Positions 32,172 to 44,189 are shown, counted from the stretch's first letter. The stretch is 64,000 bases of DNA from Nephrocerus scutellatus (GCA_947095585.1 OX352761.1:136306277-136370276), one strand, 5' to 3'. Notes: generated from the letters alone by a model not told the origin. Numbers and translations: made by a program.

Positions 32172-32639
32172 TAAAAGTGACTCTATCCAAATCTCACTTT
32201 ATTTGTTTTGTTTTCCAATTTATTACAAGTTTTTTATATGCATGGAACAAATAATTAGGAGGAGGTATTTCATGTTTACATAAAAAAAATCATTTTACCA
32301 AACAAAACAAAAATTTGGTATTTTTCAATCAGAAGTAATCAGCCCCCCCCCCCCCACCATGTTTGTATTAAAGCTGGACAGTCTGTTATGAGGTTTTCCA
32401 TTGTCATTCTTCATTGCAGTATCTGCAGGTCTCTTGATTACTAATTCCTATTTTGTGCAGATGGTAAGTTGCATCAAAGAAACTGAAAAACTCGTAATTC
32501 TCGGTATGTGTGTCACTAAAGGAGCAGATCCTCCGCTTGTAGGGCCAGAACCATTCTGTGGCATAAGTTACTGTATATTTTGGGAGGAGATACGCAGAAC
32601 AGACAAAGCAACTGCTTCCGTAAGATGGGAAAATTTGGG
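32172..32639. other. No gene; poly-C run
   Basis: A run of 13 C residues lies at about 32343-32355. I see no coding content. Confidence 0.45.
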
Positions 32640-32850
32640 CACGGGGTCGGGGGCCTCTCATACAAATTTTATAAAAAAAAGGTACCCGATTTTTTTCAAA
32701 TTTTATACGTATGTGTATCTCCGATGGAGATTTTTTTTACTTTTTGTAAAAATTTGAAAGTGATCGGGGCACCTATACAATTTTTATAAAAAATAGTACC
32801 CGATTTTCTTAAAATTGTATACACATGTGTATCTTCGATTAGATTAGAAA
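32640..32850 (+). repeat. TCTATATTAAC-family repeat (copy g, internal part)
   Basis: CACGGGGTCGGGGGCCTCTC is followed by TTTTATACGTATGTGTATCTCC, AAAGTGATCGGGGCACCTAT and TATACACATGTGTATCTTCG. These match the repeated middle module of copy d. Both ends are missing. Confidence 0.65.
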
Positions 32851-32879
32851 AATTTTAGTATACTCTTTATGTGCCCTTT

Positions 32880-33720
32880 GTGATTACATTTGATTTTCTT
32901 TTTATATAATTTGTGAAGGGATAAAGCTTGTCTGGTGGCTTCTTTTTGTATGGCTATGTGTTATGGGGTTAGATTTAACAGAGCTTCTAGATATGCCCAT
33001 TTACCCTTGCTCCGTGCTAGCCTTTGTATTTTGTTTAGCTTTTTTATTGCTATACTTAATTCCGTTTTTCTCCACCATATTATACAAAACGCTAGTCATT
33101 TCAGTATAGGTCCAAGAATTCAGGAATTGCCTAGTAGTTGATTTAGGGTCCATAAGGCCTTTGTAGCCATATTGGTCACCATTTTAAATTGTTTTTCCCA
33201 CGTGAATTTTTTATCTATGGTAATTCCTAAGTGTTTTGCTTCATCTTTGATAGTTCCTTTGATCTTTAAGATTGTAATGTTTATTTTCCTCCTTTTGGTA
33301 TTATTGAGGTTTTGTTGGGGTTAATGGAAAGCTCCTCTTTTTCACACCACAGCCATGTTGTCTTTAGGGAATTTTGCATCATGTTTGCCTTCGATGATTA
33401 CTGTGATGTCGTCGACGTAACCTATTGCTTTTAGTCCTCTATTGTTGAGTTTCACCAGCAATTCTTCAACTACTATGATCCACAGTAAAGGAGAAAGTAC
33501 TCCTCCATAGAGACCTCCTTTTACTGTTTTAACAGTTCAGTTGACCTCACCTAAGTTTTTATTCATTTCGTTAGTCGGATTCGTTTCTATTCTATTTATT
33601 GCTCTTTCAATTGAGTCATATTCTGCATTATCGAAAGCCCCTTCTATGCCCATGAAGACACATTTCAATTTCGTTAGCAACTTTTTGTAGTACCGTTATG
33701 GGGGATTTAATGTTCTAAAA
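32880..33720 (-). pseudogene. LINE reverse-transcriptase relic (R1/LOA-like)
   Basis: Minus-strand translation gives Glu-Gly-Ala-Phe-Asp-Asn, then Tyr-Gly-Gly-Val-Leu-Ser-Pro-Leu-Leu-Trp-Ile-Ile-Val-Val-Glu-Glu-Leu-Leu. The catalytic Gly-Tyr-Val-Asp-Asp-Ile follows near 33410-33425, then Lys-His-Leu-Gly-Ile-Thr-Ile-Asp-Lys-Lys-Phe-Thr-Trp, and a C-terminal Lys-Leu-Asn-Lys-Ile-Gln-Arg-Leu-Ala. Frameshifts and stops occur throughout. It resembles the relic at 13935. Confidence 0.85.
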
Positions 33721-35346
33721 TCTATAATGTTTTGTATGAAAATGTCGATAAGTCGGATAAAAACAACGAAAGGTTTTTTATTTTTTATAAAATAATCTTT
33801 AAACCCGTCACACCACCGAAAACTCACCCAAAAAATTCACCACAAGGCAAAATAGACTGACTGCTTGTCTATGTTTTCTTTTTAAATCACTTCAAAATAT
33901 GATGGAATTTTTGATAATGAAGATTGAATAGAATTCTATTGTACACAGCGGCAGTTTTGCCCAAAGCTTTCATCGATGACTGACCGCAGATCTAACCAAG
34001 GCAATCGTACGCTCGAACACTTTAGTAAGATTGCGTCACAATCAATATTCACGATGAATGTGCTTGCTCGCTGGGTACAATGACGTACTGTAGAGCTTGA
34101 TGATGACTTAATTGGAGCTAGCATATTTGAAGCGCTTCGATTACAACCGTGAAAAGTTGACTTCTTACTAGATACGTGAAGTTAAGCATGGAAAAAGCTT
34201 GACAAGACGAATAGTTCCTAACTTGAACACCTTAATCGTCTCCACAAAGCGAGCGATCATTGGGGCTAGTCATGTTTAGTTAGTTGAAGTCATCCGATCG
34301 ATTGAGGACATAAGAGTGTATAGTAAGCAATACTAAGTGGGGCAGCATGTGTACATTGTGGGCTGTTTAATATTGAGTAGAAAAACGAAAAAAAAAGATC
34401 TGTGTATGTGAAGAATTTAGCTTTGAAATACAAAATATATATGAAAACAGGAGCAGAGAAACTTTCGTAAGGATACAGAAATATTGATATCAAGGTAATG
34501 TTTTTAGTAAGCCATCAAGTGTCATACTTGATAGAAAGAACAAGCAGGCTGGTGTCAATAACAAATACTTAAAAAATACATTAACTTTTGAAAGTAGAAA
34601 ACCCTGAGTTTTTAGAATGGAAATACAACAAAAAGAGAAAAAAATTTGGAGTAACAAATAAATTCACTCTTACACTTAACTAATATTGTTTTCATATACA
34701 TATCCCATTCTTAAAATATCGCTAAAATTGACCGGCTCGTCTGAAGTCAAGTGAAAATTAAAACAGACCTTTTATGTAAGCCGACAGCATTTTCGAATAA
34801 TAAAATTAGTTATTCATGGTTTTTACAAGGTATAAGATGCACTTTGAACATTCAATTAGTAATTCGAACAAATAACAAAAATATGCGCACCGCACGGTGT
34901 TCGTTGAATTAGATGTAATGTAAAAATGACAATTTGACGAACCTTGATGCGACCAGCACTAACCGCGGTTATCTGAAAGAACAGCTGATCTTTTATATAA
35001 ACAAATTAAAATGAACTTTAAGCATAAAATAAATTATCGTATGACCAAAGATATGTTCCAATTCAATTTATTTCTGCCTGTGTGCTGTTTTAGTAGGGAA
35101 ATGGTAATGTAATCACCCGCAGTAGGGTGATTTGACGTTAATCACTTAATCAGTTTGATCAACTAAGCGAAATATGCGGAGAAATGGGAGAATGTATGAA
35201 GAATGTTGTAGTGAAATGCAAACATGGATTTGAAGTGGAAATATGATGGATACATAAGATAATATTTACAAGATTTTTCTAAAAAAAATGCTTTTATTGA
35301 AGCATAACTAGCCTCCTAAAAACTAGAAAATAAAAATAATAAAAGA
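33721..35346. other. Gene-free stretch
   Basis: I read both strands and found no domain, tRNA or clear repeat. 33936-34124 (minus) is an open frame without recognisable content. Confidence 0.4.
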
Positions 35347-35610
35347 GCAACTAGAACTGTGATAAAATAAATGAAACTTTGTTAATTGAATGTTGTTAAT
35401 TGAAATCTGGAATATTTCAGGCTTAAAATATCACATAAATTAAAGGAAACACGCTAAGCATTTGCTGTTCTTTTAATCTTCTTTTATTAAAGCTTAAATA
35501 CTTAGAGTAATTATTTAAAATATGTGATTTTTTAAGCCTCAAATATTCCAGATTTCCATTAAAAACATTCCAGAAATTTTCATTTATTTTATCACAGTTC
35601 CAGTTGCTTA
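35347..35610. repeat. Large inverted repeat, arms about 90 bp
   Basis: The left arm (35347-35440) contains AACTGTGATAAAATAAATGA and AATCTGGAATATTTCAGGCT. The right arm (35521-35610) reverse-complements to AACTGTGATAAAATAAATGA and AATCTGGAATATTTGAGGCT, in the same order. The spacer is about 80 bp. The transcript of either strand would form a long hairpin. No target duplication is evident. Confidence 0.82.
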
Positions 35611-35879
35611 ATTTCTTCCAATTGCCCGCGCCGCGGGTCCGCCTTCTGTTTGACGAAGCCTTTAACACTCACTTAACTTAACAGTTGACAGTCTCGTACG
35701 CGTTTTTGTGGAGGCTTTTTTTTATAACAGTTCTAGTCATTTTCTATATTTTATGGGATTACTTATAGTTTATGCTTCAATAAAAACATTTAAAAAAACA
35801 TAAATATTTTAAATTATACTTTTTTTAGTTTGTAATAAAATATATATAACTTCAATAATATGGAAATGAGATTAGAAAA

Positions 35880-36390
35880 TGAAGACCTCAAAAATACTTC
35901 CAAAGTACATCCCAAAGGCCCCTCAAGACTTACTCAAGACTTCTTTAAGACAACCTCAATATACCCCTCAGAATACCTGACTATAGACCGTTTCAACCCC
36001 CCCCCCCCCACACCGTAAGACTCATTCAAACTCACTCAAGACCACCCCCATAAAGACCCTTAACACCGTCCCTAGACGACCTCGAACTCACTCAAAACCA
36101 CATCAAGAACCCACTAACACTATACAAGACCCTCTCAAGACTCCATCATGACCACCTCCAGACCAAAGGACCCTCCCAAAAACACTCTTAAGATCATCTC
36201 AAAACCCCTTTTAAAGAGCATCATCAAGACCATTTAAAAATCCTTGAAAAACTCCTTAAAAACCCTCTTAAGACCCTCTCAACTCCTCATAACTACACTA
36301 AAAACCCTCTAAAGACGCCCTCAAATCTAAAAACTACCCCAAGGCCTCCCTCAAAACCTCCTAAAAACCCATTCAAGACCAGACCCCAAA
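35880..36390. repeat. Degenerate CTCAAGACC minisatellite (block 2)
   Basis: Imperfect 10-12-bp units like CCTCAAGACT and ACCCTCTCAAGACTCC, C/A-rich and G-poor, with a C run at about 35998-36009. It is the same family and orientation as 4516-5415. Confidence 0.8.
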
Positions 36391-37449
36391 AGGTATGGAA
36401 CTCGCACGATAACGTTCACTTTCCTCTATCAGAACAAATCCGATCAAACATCCGTACAAATTTGGCCACGCCCATAACGGCTGCGTAGGACTAATTTTCA
36501 CCTTTCATTTGATACCAATATTTAGGCCCACCCACTTTTAAACACGCCTGTTGAACTTTCATGAGGAAGTCAGTCATTGCGTCTAACTCTGTCGAGGTTA
36601 TTGGATTGAACCCAATTTACTATAAGATAAAGGGTATTTTATTTTTAAAAGGAAAAAATACCGTAAAACCCTATATGCATATTTTCCTCCAAAGCTATAA
36701 AAACACAACCAAAAAATAATGTCGGAAATATCAAAATGTCAGCACTGGCAAAACAAAACACAAAACAAAGGTAACGAAAACTTTTTTGCCAATTTTCTTC
36801 GTTCTCCTAGAGTTGATAGCCACCAAGAAAAAGCAAATTTAACACAAATAAATAATTAAATTGGATTCAATTTTACCAAATTACTTTTATGCGGTGTCCT
36901 TTCCTAATTTTGCATTCGCTTTCATTAAAGTAAAAATAATTATTGAAGCACAGATCTCACCGCTCGTTACCGCACTTTTTCTAAAATTTGATTTTTATCC
37001 TATTCTAATCAACAAGCAAAGCAAACTGTCAAAATTAATAAAAGCAAAGGTGATAAGCACCAGCACTGTCATTGTAAAGTCTCCACGCCACCTACCCGAC
37101 CAAATACTTTAAGTGCTTTTCACACCAGCAGCTTTAAAAATAAAAATTCTTTAATTTTTGAGTTATATGAATTGGTATTATTTGATTAAAATATTTAAGC
37201 AAATTAAAATAGTTACAAAATTAATGAATTTTTAGCAATAATTAACTAAAAATAAAAATGTTCTGAAAAAAAGTTGGTTGAAGTTGCGTTCAACACCCGA
37301 CTGCAACATATTGGGCCTTTTTCTGTTTTTTTATTAAACCAGAGCGAGCAGTGTACATCGAAAATGTACCTGATATATTTTATTAAACCGAGGTAATTTT
37401 AATCTGTATCGAGCTCTACTCGAAGTATACAGTTTCCTATTTTTATTTA
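36391..37449. other. No gene seen
   Basis: AT-rich. The frame at 36861-37112 starts with TTG and shows no recognisable domain. A GGCCACGCCCATAACGGCTG stretch near 36462 recalls text common in dipteran repeats, but no copy is found here. Confidence 0.35.
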
Positions 37450-37650
37450 AATTTTCTATATTAACTTTGCGTGCCCGTATGCCTGTGTGTTTTCTTGTGG
37501 CTGGCTGTTCAAATTTCAATTCAAACTTCCTAAAGCCCGATTTTATTCAAACTTTGCACACATGTGGATTTTCGATGACAATAGTTATTTGGAGGTGATC
37601 GAGCACCAGGGCTACCATATAAATTTTTTAAAAATTAATCCGATTTTAAT
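37450..37650 (+). repeat. TCTATATTAAC-family repeat (copy h, 5' half)
   Basis: It starts TTTTCTATATTAACTTTGCG and continues with AAGCCCGATTTTATTCAAAC, GCACACATGTGGATTTTCG, TGACAATAGTTATTTGGAGG and GGGCTACCATATAAATTTTT. The 3' half is absent. Confidence 0.75.
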
Positions 37651-39045
37651 GACTTCAAATTATTTGTACTTGATACCTTCAAAAGGATCTGTGTTCCTTT
37701 TCAATAATAAGTACTTGAGAGTAGATGTTACATGGAATTCAAATTTTAGACGAAGTTAAATATGCTAGACATAAAAAATAGCTAGTGAACTTAAGTTTAT
37801 ATAATATATGGAACTTATATTTCAGGTTTGTGTATAAGACTAATTCAGTAATATTTAACTAGACTGTAGTATAGATGACTTATAAATACAGAAAATAAAT
37901 TTGTGAAAAATAGCATATCCCTAAGAAATCTAGTTATTTGGTATGGTAGCAAGAAGCCAGAACTTTTCTCAATACAACGTCAAAATAAAGGTATAAAGTC
38001 CAGGCCGCCGTTATGAATGTTTCATGGCATCATATTTGTTACAGCATAGCGCAGCGAAAAGCGGTATGAAAAGCGTTCTTTAAAAAAACTTAATAAAGAC
38101 GAAATTTTATGTACTTAATAGTCTAAAATTTCTACATGTCACTTTAAGAACTGGTCGGAATGCAAACTAAACTGACTTAAATTATATTTAGTGTGAAGTT
38201 TTTCTGTTGTTGATGTGTCATTTTGTTTGATTTTAAAACCTCAATGCGTCAGTTTGATATCACGTTGATTTTGTGTATTTTGAGAGTAAAATATTTATAA
38301 TCAATCAAAGCGCAATAAATTGTACGAAATATTGATTAGTCAATTTATAATACTAAAAATTCATAATACACAGTTTACTTCTAAATTAGATAAATGATAA
38401 ACATATTTATCTAGTTTAGATCATTGTTTTTGTTACCAAAAATTTTTAATGATGATGATATGATGACTACACGAAAAAGTCCAAAGTGAAATAAATAAAA
38501 AAAAAAAATTGAGATGTGGTGTTGACTTTCTTTTACGGAGGAATCTTCCGTATATGAATATTACTTTTTTTTTAAATTTCTTACTTAACAGATTTCTCAT
38601 CAAAAGTGCTTTAATTTTTGAGATATTTAAAAAAACTCGAAAAACTGTCCAAAATCAACTGGGATCTCCAATATGATATTTGATCCCATCAATTTATTCG
38701 TCTGAGCTGTAGAATGTACGCAGACAGATAGACAGACAGTGCACAATAATTTGGGAAATGATTCTTGTGTACATTCTAAGAAAAAAATCGTTTTACATTA
38801 AGGGTCTATCTCATTTATGATGGATTGAAGAAAAAGATTACTTTGGTGTACCTTGATCCATGTTAACGGAAATTGCTCTGTTAATACTAACGGTAGAAAC
38901 TTCGTGTAGGACTTTATTTTTAGAAGAAATACTAGCCTTGGTAACTGATATCTTGTTCGAGTCTTCAGATATTCAACTTCAATGCCTGTTTTGGTTTCTT
39001 GCTCATGCTCATTTTTGACTTTGAGGTCAATTTTCTCCAATCAGC
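37651..39045. other. No gene seen
   Basis: AT-rich intergenic sequence. The minus-strand frame 38798-39040 is Lys/Glu-rich at its start and unrecognised. A GCAGACAGATAGACAGACAG tract lies near 38719. Confidence 0.4.
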
Positions 39046-39187
39046 TTACGGGCATTCTGAATCCGATAACAAAAACATTCCAACTGAAAAGGTGACTGAA
39101 ACAAGCATATATCTCCGTCCAAATTTGAGAATTAATAAATCCGAGGTTAGTTCCATTTAAATAATGATTATGATTTTCCAGAAATTT
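39046..39187 (+). repeat. Duplicated segment, first copy
   Basis: About 140 bp beginning CTTACGGGCATTCTGAATCC, containing GCATATATCTCCGTCCAAAT and ending near GATTATGATTTTCCAGAAAT. It recurs with few changes at 39852-39990 in the same orientation, about 800 bp away. Confidence 0.9.
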
Positions 39188-39190
39188 CGT

Positions 39191-39851
39191 CGAAGGCTGT
39201 GTATATAGCTCCAATTGCTAAGCAACTGCTGTAGCTGAGCTGATGATGCTGGGATTTTATTTAATTGATTTGTTAATGCAAGGACCAGCTAAATAAAATA
39301 ATTTGACGTTTATAGACTACTTTAACTACTCATTAAATTCATAACAACAACAAACCGCATGACTACGTAGTCAATGTTATTAATTTAGTTTATATTTTTT
39401 ATCTCGGTAACAACTTAACAACTCTGTTCGCTTGGTACTTTTTTAAGTGTTTTTATTATTTAAAAAAAAGAGTATCGGCAACTCTGTCTTTATCGGCAAC
39501 AGCTGATATAGTTGGTTTTTGGCTGAATTACATTTTCTTCTGTTTTCCGTTTTACTAACACGTTGAACGTATACGAAGAACGTGTATGAGCGCTCCCTTC
39601 CCGCAGTTGTACATTTGTACCATTCCTTCAAACTAAATCCTTTCTTTTCCTCCCTTCCAAGAGTATTTGGCCACGACGAACATCATACGTTTGCGCCCAT
39701 TGCCATGTTTTGGTTTTTGTGAAAACAGCCGTTGTCTCGTCGTCCAAAAGTGGATAGTGGACGGTTTTTAGCGTGTCGCGTTCCTAGATAACAGTTTAAT
39801 AATTTCATGGCAAGTTCTGTACTTGTCGCATCTGTATCTAATTCGATTTCT
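39191..39851. other. Segment between direct repeats, upstream of the carrier gene
   Basis: 39600-39830 is less AT-rich (for example CCACGACGAACATCATACG and GTTGTCTCGTCGTCCAAAAG) and could be promoter or 5'UTR sequence of the downstream carrier gene. I cannot place a transcription start. Confidence 0.35.
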
Positions 39852-39990
39852 TACGGGCATTCTGAATCCGATAACAAAAACATTCCAAGGTAAAAGGTGA
39901 CTGAAAGAAGCATATATCTCCGTCCAAATTTGAGAATTTATAATTCCGAGGTTAGTTCCATTTAAATAATGATTATGATTTTCCAGAAAT
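39852..39990 (+). repeat. Duplicated segment, second copy
   Basis: Direct copy of 39046-39187, differing by scattered substitutions (for example CATTCCAAGGTAAAAGG in place of CATTCCAACTGAAAAGG). It lies about 480 bp upstream of the carrier start codon. Confidence 0.9.
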
Positions 39991-40471
39991 TATTTTACTA
40001 TAAGTGATTACCTAATATGCTTTTGTAAAGGCATAGTACAAATCCTTCTCTCAAGTGATTATCAATGTGACCTTGAACACTTCTACCTAATAAGCGATTG
40101 CTTAACCACGCAGTTGAATGCCGTGGGTGGATCGTCACCTACCGTCAACCAACTCATATCTTATAGCTCCGTTGTTTTTATTTAATGTGCGTTTGAAGTG
40201 CGCATTATCCGAATCTCCAATCAGCAGTCATTCTAGACATCTATGGTTAAATAATTGTCCTGTGATGATGTTGTGCGGTGTAACCCGGAATCAAGCCAGG
40301 GATCAATGAATCATTTAAAAATGTGAATTATGGAAAGAATGAAGAAAGATGCAATGTTTGTTAGTTTGTTTTTACTTTTATTTGTCTTCTGTTATTCCAT
40401 CAATATATGTATGAATGAGTCATTACTTGTACTATTATTCTCTGATAGATACCTGATAATCGAACAACAAA

Positions 40472-41519
40472 ATGTCCGCAGACGATATAAATTTAAAACG
40501 AAAGGCACGATGGTACTTTGGGGGACTTGGCACTGCCGGAGCTGCTTGCTTTACACATCCATTGGACTTGATTAAAGTCAATTTGCAGACACAACAAGAG
40601 AAGCTGCCTGTCCTTCAGCTTACTACGAAAGTCATCAAACAACAAGGTATATTTCTACATTCTACATGCGTGGTAATTTAACTAAACTTATCCCCGCCAA
40701 AGGTGTCATGGCACTTTACAGTGGTATCTCCGCCTCGCTTCTGCGTCAAATGACTTACTCCATGTCGCGATTTGGTATTTATGAATCTGGCAAAAATTAC
40801 TTTAGCACTGACACATTCCTTGGAAAGGTCACGTTGGCAGGCATTGCTGGAGGTATCGGTGGTTTTGTTGGAACACCAGCCGATATGGTTAATGTGCGTA
40901 TGCAGAACGACGTGAAATTGCCCCAAGAATCTAGAAGAAAGTCAGTTTAGCCAAAACCAAAGAACGAAGAAGCCTTAATTATACTCTTTTCAATAATTTC
41001 AGTTACAAAAATGCAATCGATGGACTGATGCGTGTCTATCGGCATGAGGGATTCAAGCGGCTTTTCTCTGGTGCCACAACGGCTACATTTAGGGGTCTGA
41101 TGATGACTGTTGGACAGATTGCTTTTTATGATCAGGTGAGCAGCCATATTGTTAGGTGTAAGATAAAAACCAACTCAAAATTAAACTCTTTTTAGACGAA
41201 ACTAATTCTTCTGGATACCCCTTACTTTAAAGATGACCTGTCTACACATTTTACGGCATCTCTGACGGCTGCTGCTATTGCGACAACCCTGACTCAACCC
41301 CTGGATGTCATAAAGACGCGCGCAATGAATGCCAAACCAGGCGAGTTTGCTGGACTCATGGACATTATCAAATTCACAGCCCGGTTGGGACCACTCGGTT
41401 TCTTTAAGGGCTTTATTCCAGCATTTACCCGTTTAGGACCACATACCATTCTCACATTCGTGTTCTTCGAACAGTTCCGTTTACACTTTGGTATTTTGCC
41501 CGTTGCCACAGCTGCTTAA
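40472..41519 (+). CDS. Dic1: Mitochondrial dicarboxylate carrier, SLC25 family
   Basis: Four exons: 40472-40646, 40703-40940, 41003-41135 and 41196-41519. They join to 870 nt, or 289 aa. All introns are GT-AG and 56, 62 and 60 bp long. The protein is an inner-membrane carrier exchanging dicarboxylates such as malate or succinate for phosphate or sulfur anions. The three family repeats carry Pro-Leu-Asp-Leu-Ile-Lys (residues 30-35), Pro-Ala-Asp-Met-Val-Asn (117-122, with Asn for the usual Lys/Arg) and Pro-Leu-Asp-Val-Ile-Lys (217-222). The block Val-Asn-Val-Arg-Met-Gln-Asn-Asp-Val-Lys-Leu-Pro and the C-terminal Phe-Val-Phe-Phe-Glu-Gln match Dic-type carriers closely. The length is typical. I chose the ATG at 40472 because it begins just before repeat one, in context ACAAAATGTC. 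The symbol refers to the Drosophila family; several Dic paralogues exist, so exact orthology is inferred. Confidence 0.93.
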
Positions 41520-41541
41520 AAATAGCTGCACAGTTAAGTAG

Positions 41542-41547
41542 AATAAA
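41542..41547 (+). promoter_or_regulatory. Poly(A) signal of the carrier gene
   Basis: AATAAA lies 23 bp after the carrier stop codon, and no other AATAAA precedes it. This would give a very short 3'UTR. Confidence 0.6.
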
Positions 41548-42799
41548 ATAAGGCGCTTATAGTTAAACAGAGAAGATAGGTACGATGTGGGTTGACATGC
41601 AATATCAGGAAATTAATATGCTTTTTATAAGATTTTTTTGATTGTAGTTTTTCAGATAGATTCCGCGCATTTACAAAAACAAACTCAATTCAAACAAAGG
41701 AAAACAATAGCACAAAGATTTATATTTAATTTTCTACTGAATTTACAAACAAAACAAAAGTAGAAAAGTTCAGGCACATTTAGGTAATGAATTATGTAGC
41801 AATTGTATACAAGAGGCATATACACTACGCAACATAATATATATTTTCATGAATTCTACATAAGACAGACATTCCTGCTAACATGATAAGTAAATTAATA
41901 ATTATTGTTGATGTGTTTATTATTGTTAGAACTTTTGTTGTTAATAATTTAATTAATTTTATAATTATAACTGATTTATTTTTATAGACATTTACTCATT
42001 AGTTCAGTTACATTTGTTACATTTTTATTAATACTTATTACTGTTTTACCATCTACCTATTTTACAATAGAATTCCAAGCACAAAACTATATTTTAAGTT
42101 AAAAAATACAAACTACACTTGCTTTTCCATTGCTTTTATTGAGTGCTCCTGAGGAGCTTACTTGTTGGATTTAAATTTAAATAATAGCGAAAAATGTGAA
42201 AAAAACATAGAAAAATTTAGTACATACTGCGTATTTAAAGCAAATTTTGAAAATAAAATAAACAACTTAGAGCAGAAAAGGATATCATTCATTGCATTGA
42301 GGGGTAGTGGGTCCTGACTCCTGAGTTGTTGGTCGTTAGTTGATGTCAAAAAATTTCAATTCAAAAAAAGATCCGCTGAAATATTCACAACCGTTGCTCA
42401 TATAAAAATCCGACAGCTCTACTCTGGTAAACAAATAAAACACTGTGGTAATGATTTGCCATTTTGTCAATATTTATATAAATAAGTTTTTTTGAAAATG
42501 TACTGCGGAAGCTATGCGCTTGAATTTCCGAATTGGAAAGATATGAAACATTTAGTTTTAAGTGTTGATAGCTAGATACACAAAACAACTATAACGTAAA
42601 TGGAAAATAAATTCATTCGATGCTTCAAATATTCCAATTTGATTAATAACAATTATTCCAACGTTATTGTTATTATCAAAAAAAAAACGATGAAATCACA
42701 AATCGCAACCGACAATAATTAAACGACTACTGTCAAATAGTGATGGGCTAAATAGATCTAACCAAATCTTTTTAACTTGATCACTCAAAAGATCGAAAT
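41548..42799. other. No gene seen
   Basis: AT-rich, with runs such as TTAATAATTATTGTTG. Short ORFs only. Longer 3'UTR variants of the carrier could extend here. Confidence 0.4.
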
Positions 42800-42975
42800 A
42801 ACCGGACGGCATAGCAAAAGGAACGACTTGCTTATTCGTTCACTGAACTGGTTAGCAAAAGAACAGGTTATAAAGGAACAACTTGCTCATTCGTTCACTG
42901 AACTCGTTCGCGAAAGAGAAGGGTAAAAAGGGACGACTTGCTCATCCGTACACTGAACTGGTTAGCAAAAATCTG
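42800..42975. repeat. Tandem repeat, three units of about 55 bp
   Basis: Each unit contains ACTTGCT(T/C)AT(T/C)CGTTCACTGAACT, GGTTAGCAAAA or its variant, and an A/G-rich AAAGGAAC block. The ACTTGC word occurs at about 42825, 42881 and 42936. It leads straight into the duplicated CTCGAGCTCAG segment. Confidence 0.75.
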
Positions 42976-42976
42976 C

Positions 42977-43075
42977 GCTCGAGCTCAGATTTTTTCTCGA
43001 AAAAAACGAACACGCAAGCCGAGAATCTTTTGTTTACATTGTTTTGTTGCATGTGTTGTTGTTGTAGCTAATGAA
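42977..43075. repeat. Segment duplicated at 26030-26117
   Basis: CTCGAGCTCAGATTTTTTCT, AAGCCGAGAATCTTTTGTTT and TTGTTGCATGTGTTGTTGTT match the other copy with few changes, in the same orientation. Probably parts of one dispersed element. Confidence 0.75.
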
Positions 43076-43189
43076 AAGAGGGGTAAATCTCCCAAAATAT
43101 CAAGATCTGTTAGATCTAAACCCTGTCAGATAGTTTAAAGAAAATCATAGGTGTTAGTTAGTTTTTGAATTTTAATTTAAACTTTAAAC

Positions 43190-43400
43190 ACGCTAGCTAA
43201 TAAAAAAACATGTTTCATTTAAAATGTGCGTAGTAGTTTTCTTGGATCTGAAACAAATTGCAAACGCACGTTGAATTAATTTTTTTTTTGTGATTTGTTG
43301 TCTTTGTTTTGATTTGGCAATGTTCATCGATGTCTGAGCTATGTTTAAAGTTTCAAGTCTCTAGCTCAATGGGAAGTTAGTTTAAATCAATTACAAATGC
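43190..43400. repeat. Dispersed repeat, copy of 51385-51565
   Basis: TGCGTAGTAGTTTTCTTGGA, CTGAAACAAATTGCAAACGC, GAGCTATGTTTAAAGTTTCA and AGCTCAATGGGAAGTTAGTT occur in the same order at 51400-51555. A reverse-oriented partial copy is at 50035-50155. Confidence 0.78.
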
Positions 43401-44189
43401 TCCATCATCTTTTGGGCTCCAGCAACGAACTGAGGAAAATCCGGGTTAATCTCAAGAAATGTAATGCAAATCACATCTGGTCCACAAGTACTCAATCAAA
43501 GGATAGAGCAAACAACCTTAACTAGTTTTATTTTAAAACCAGCAACTGTTTCTAAAAAGTTATATTGGGACAGTTCTTCGTCGTTCGTTATATTTGTGTA
43601 TTAGCTCTTGTCCATTGTTCTTCGATTTTTCAGCATAATCTAAAACAAACTTGTCTCCTCATGACACATTTTCAGTTTCTATAAAACTAATCGACAGTCA
43701 AACTGGTTAATAACCTGATTAAAAGATTAAATGAACCTGGTTAAACTGCAAATAAAAAACCAATTCGATCCTGGTTAGCAAATTAACCAATTTAGCCCAT
43801 CACTATGTGTTTCTGTCAAGTCAATTAATCAACAAGTGTTGGGGTGCTGTCAAAACAATCAAGATAACTCAGCAGTCAGCACATATATATCATAGGTCTG
43901 TTCGGTAACTAGCACAGTGTACACTTGAAACTTTATTTTTGTCCTACAGAGATTCTAAGAATTTTGTACGCAAAACGAAACAACGAAAATCGAAACACAT
44001 TTTCTAGGTATATTCCTATACAATTAATGGTAGATTGGTTCCATAGTTTACAAAAAATTTATTTTGTTACGCAAATCGAAACAAATTTTCCCATATGATT
44101 CAATACTTCTCGTAGTAGATTGGTTCCAAAGATTGCAATTTTTTATTATTAATTTCATTAAAAAACTAATTCAATTTGACATGTCAAAG
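43401..44189. other. No gene seen
   Basis: AT-rich intergenic sequence. A GAAACAACGAAAATCGAAAC/CAAATCGAAACAAATTTTC pair near 43975 and 44076, each followed by a GATTGGTTCCA block, is a weak local duplication. Confidence 0.4.
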
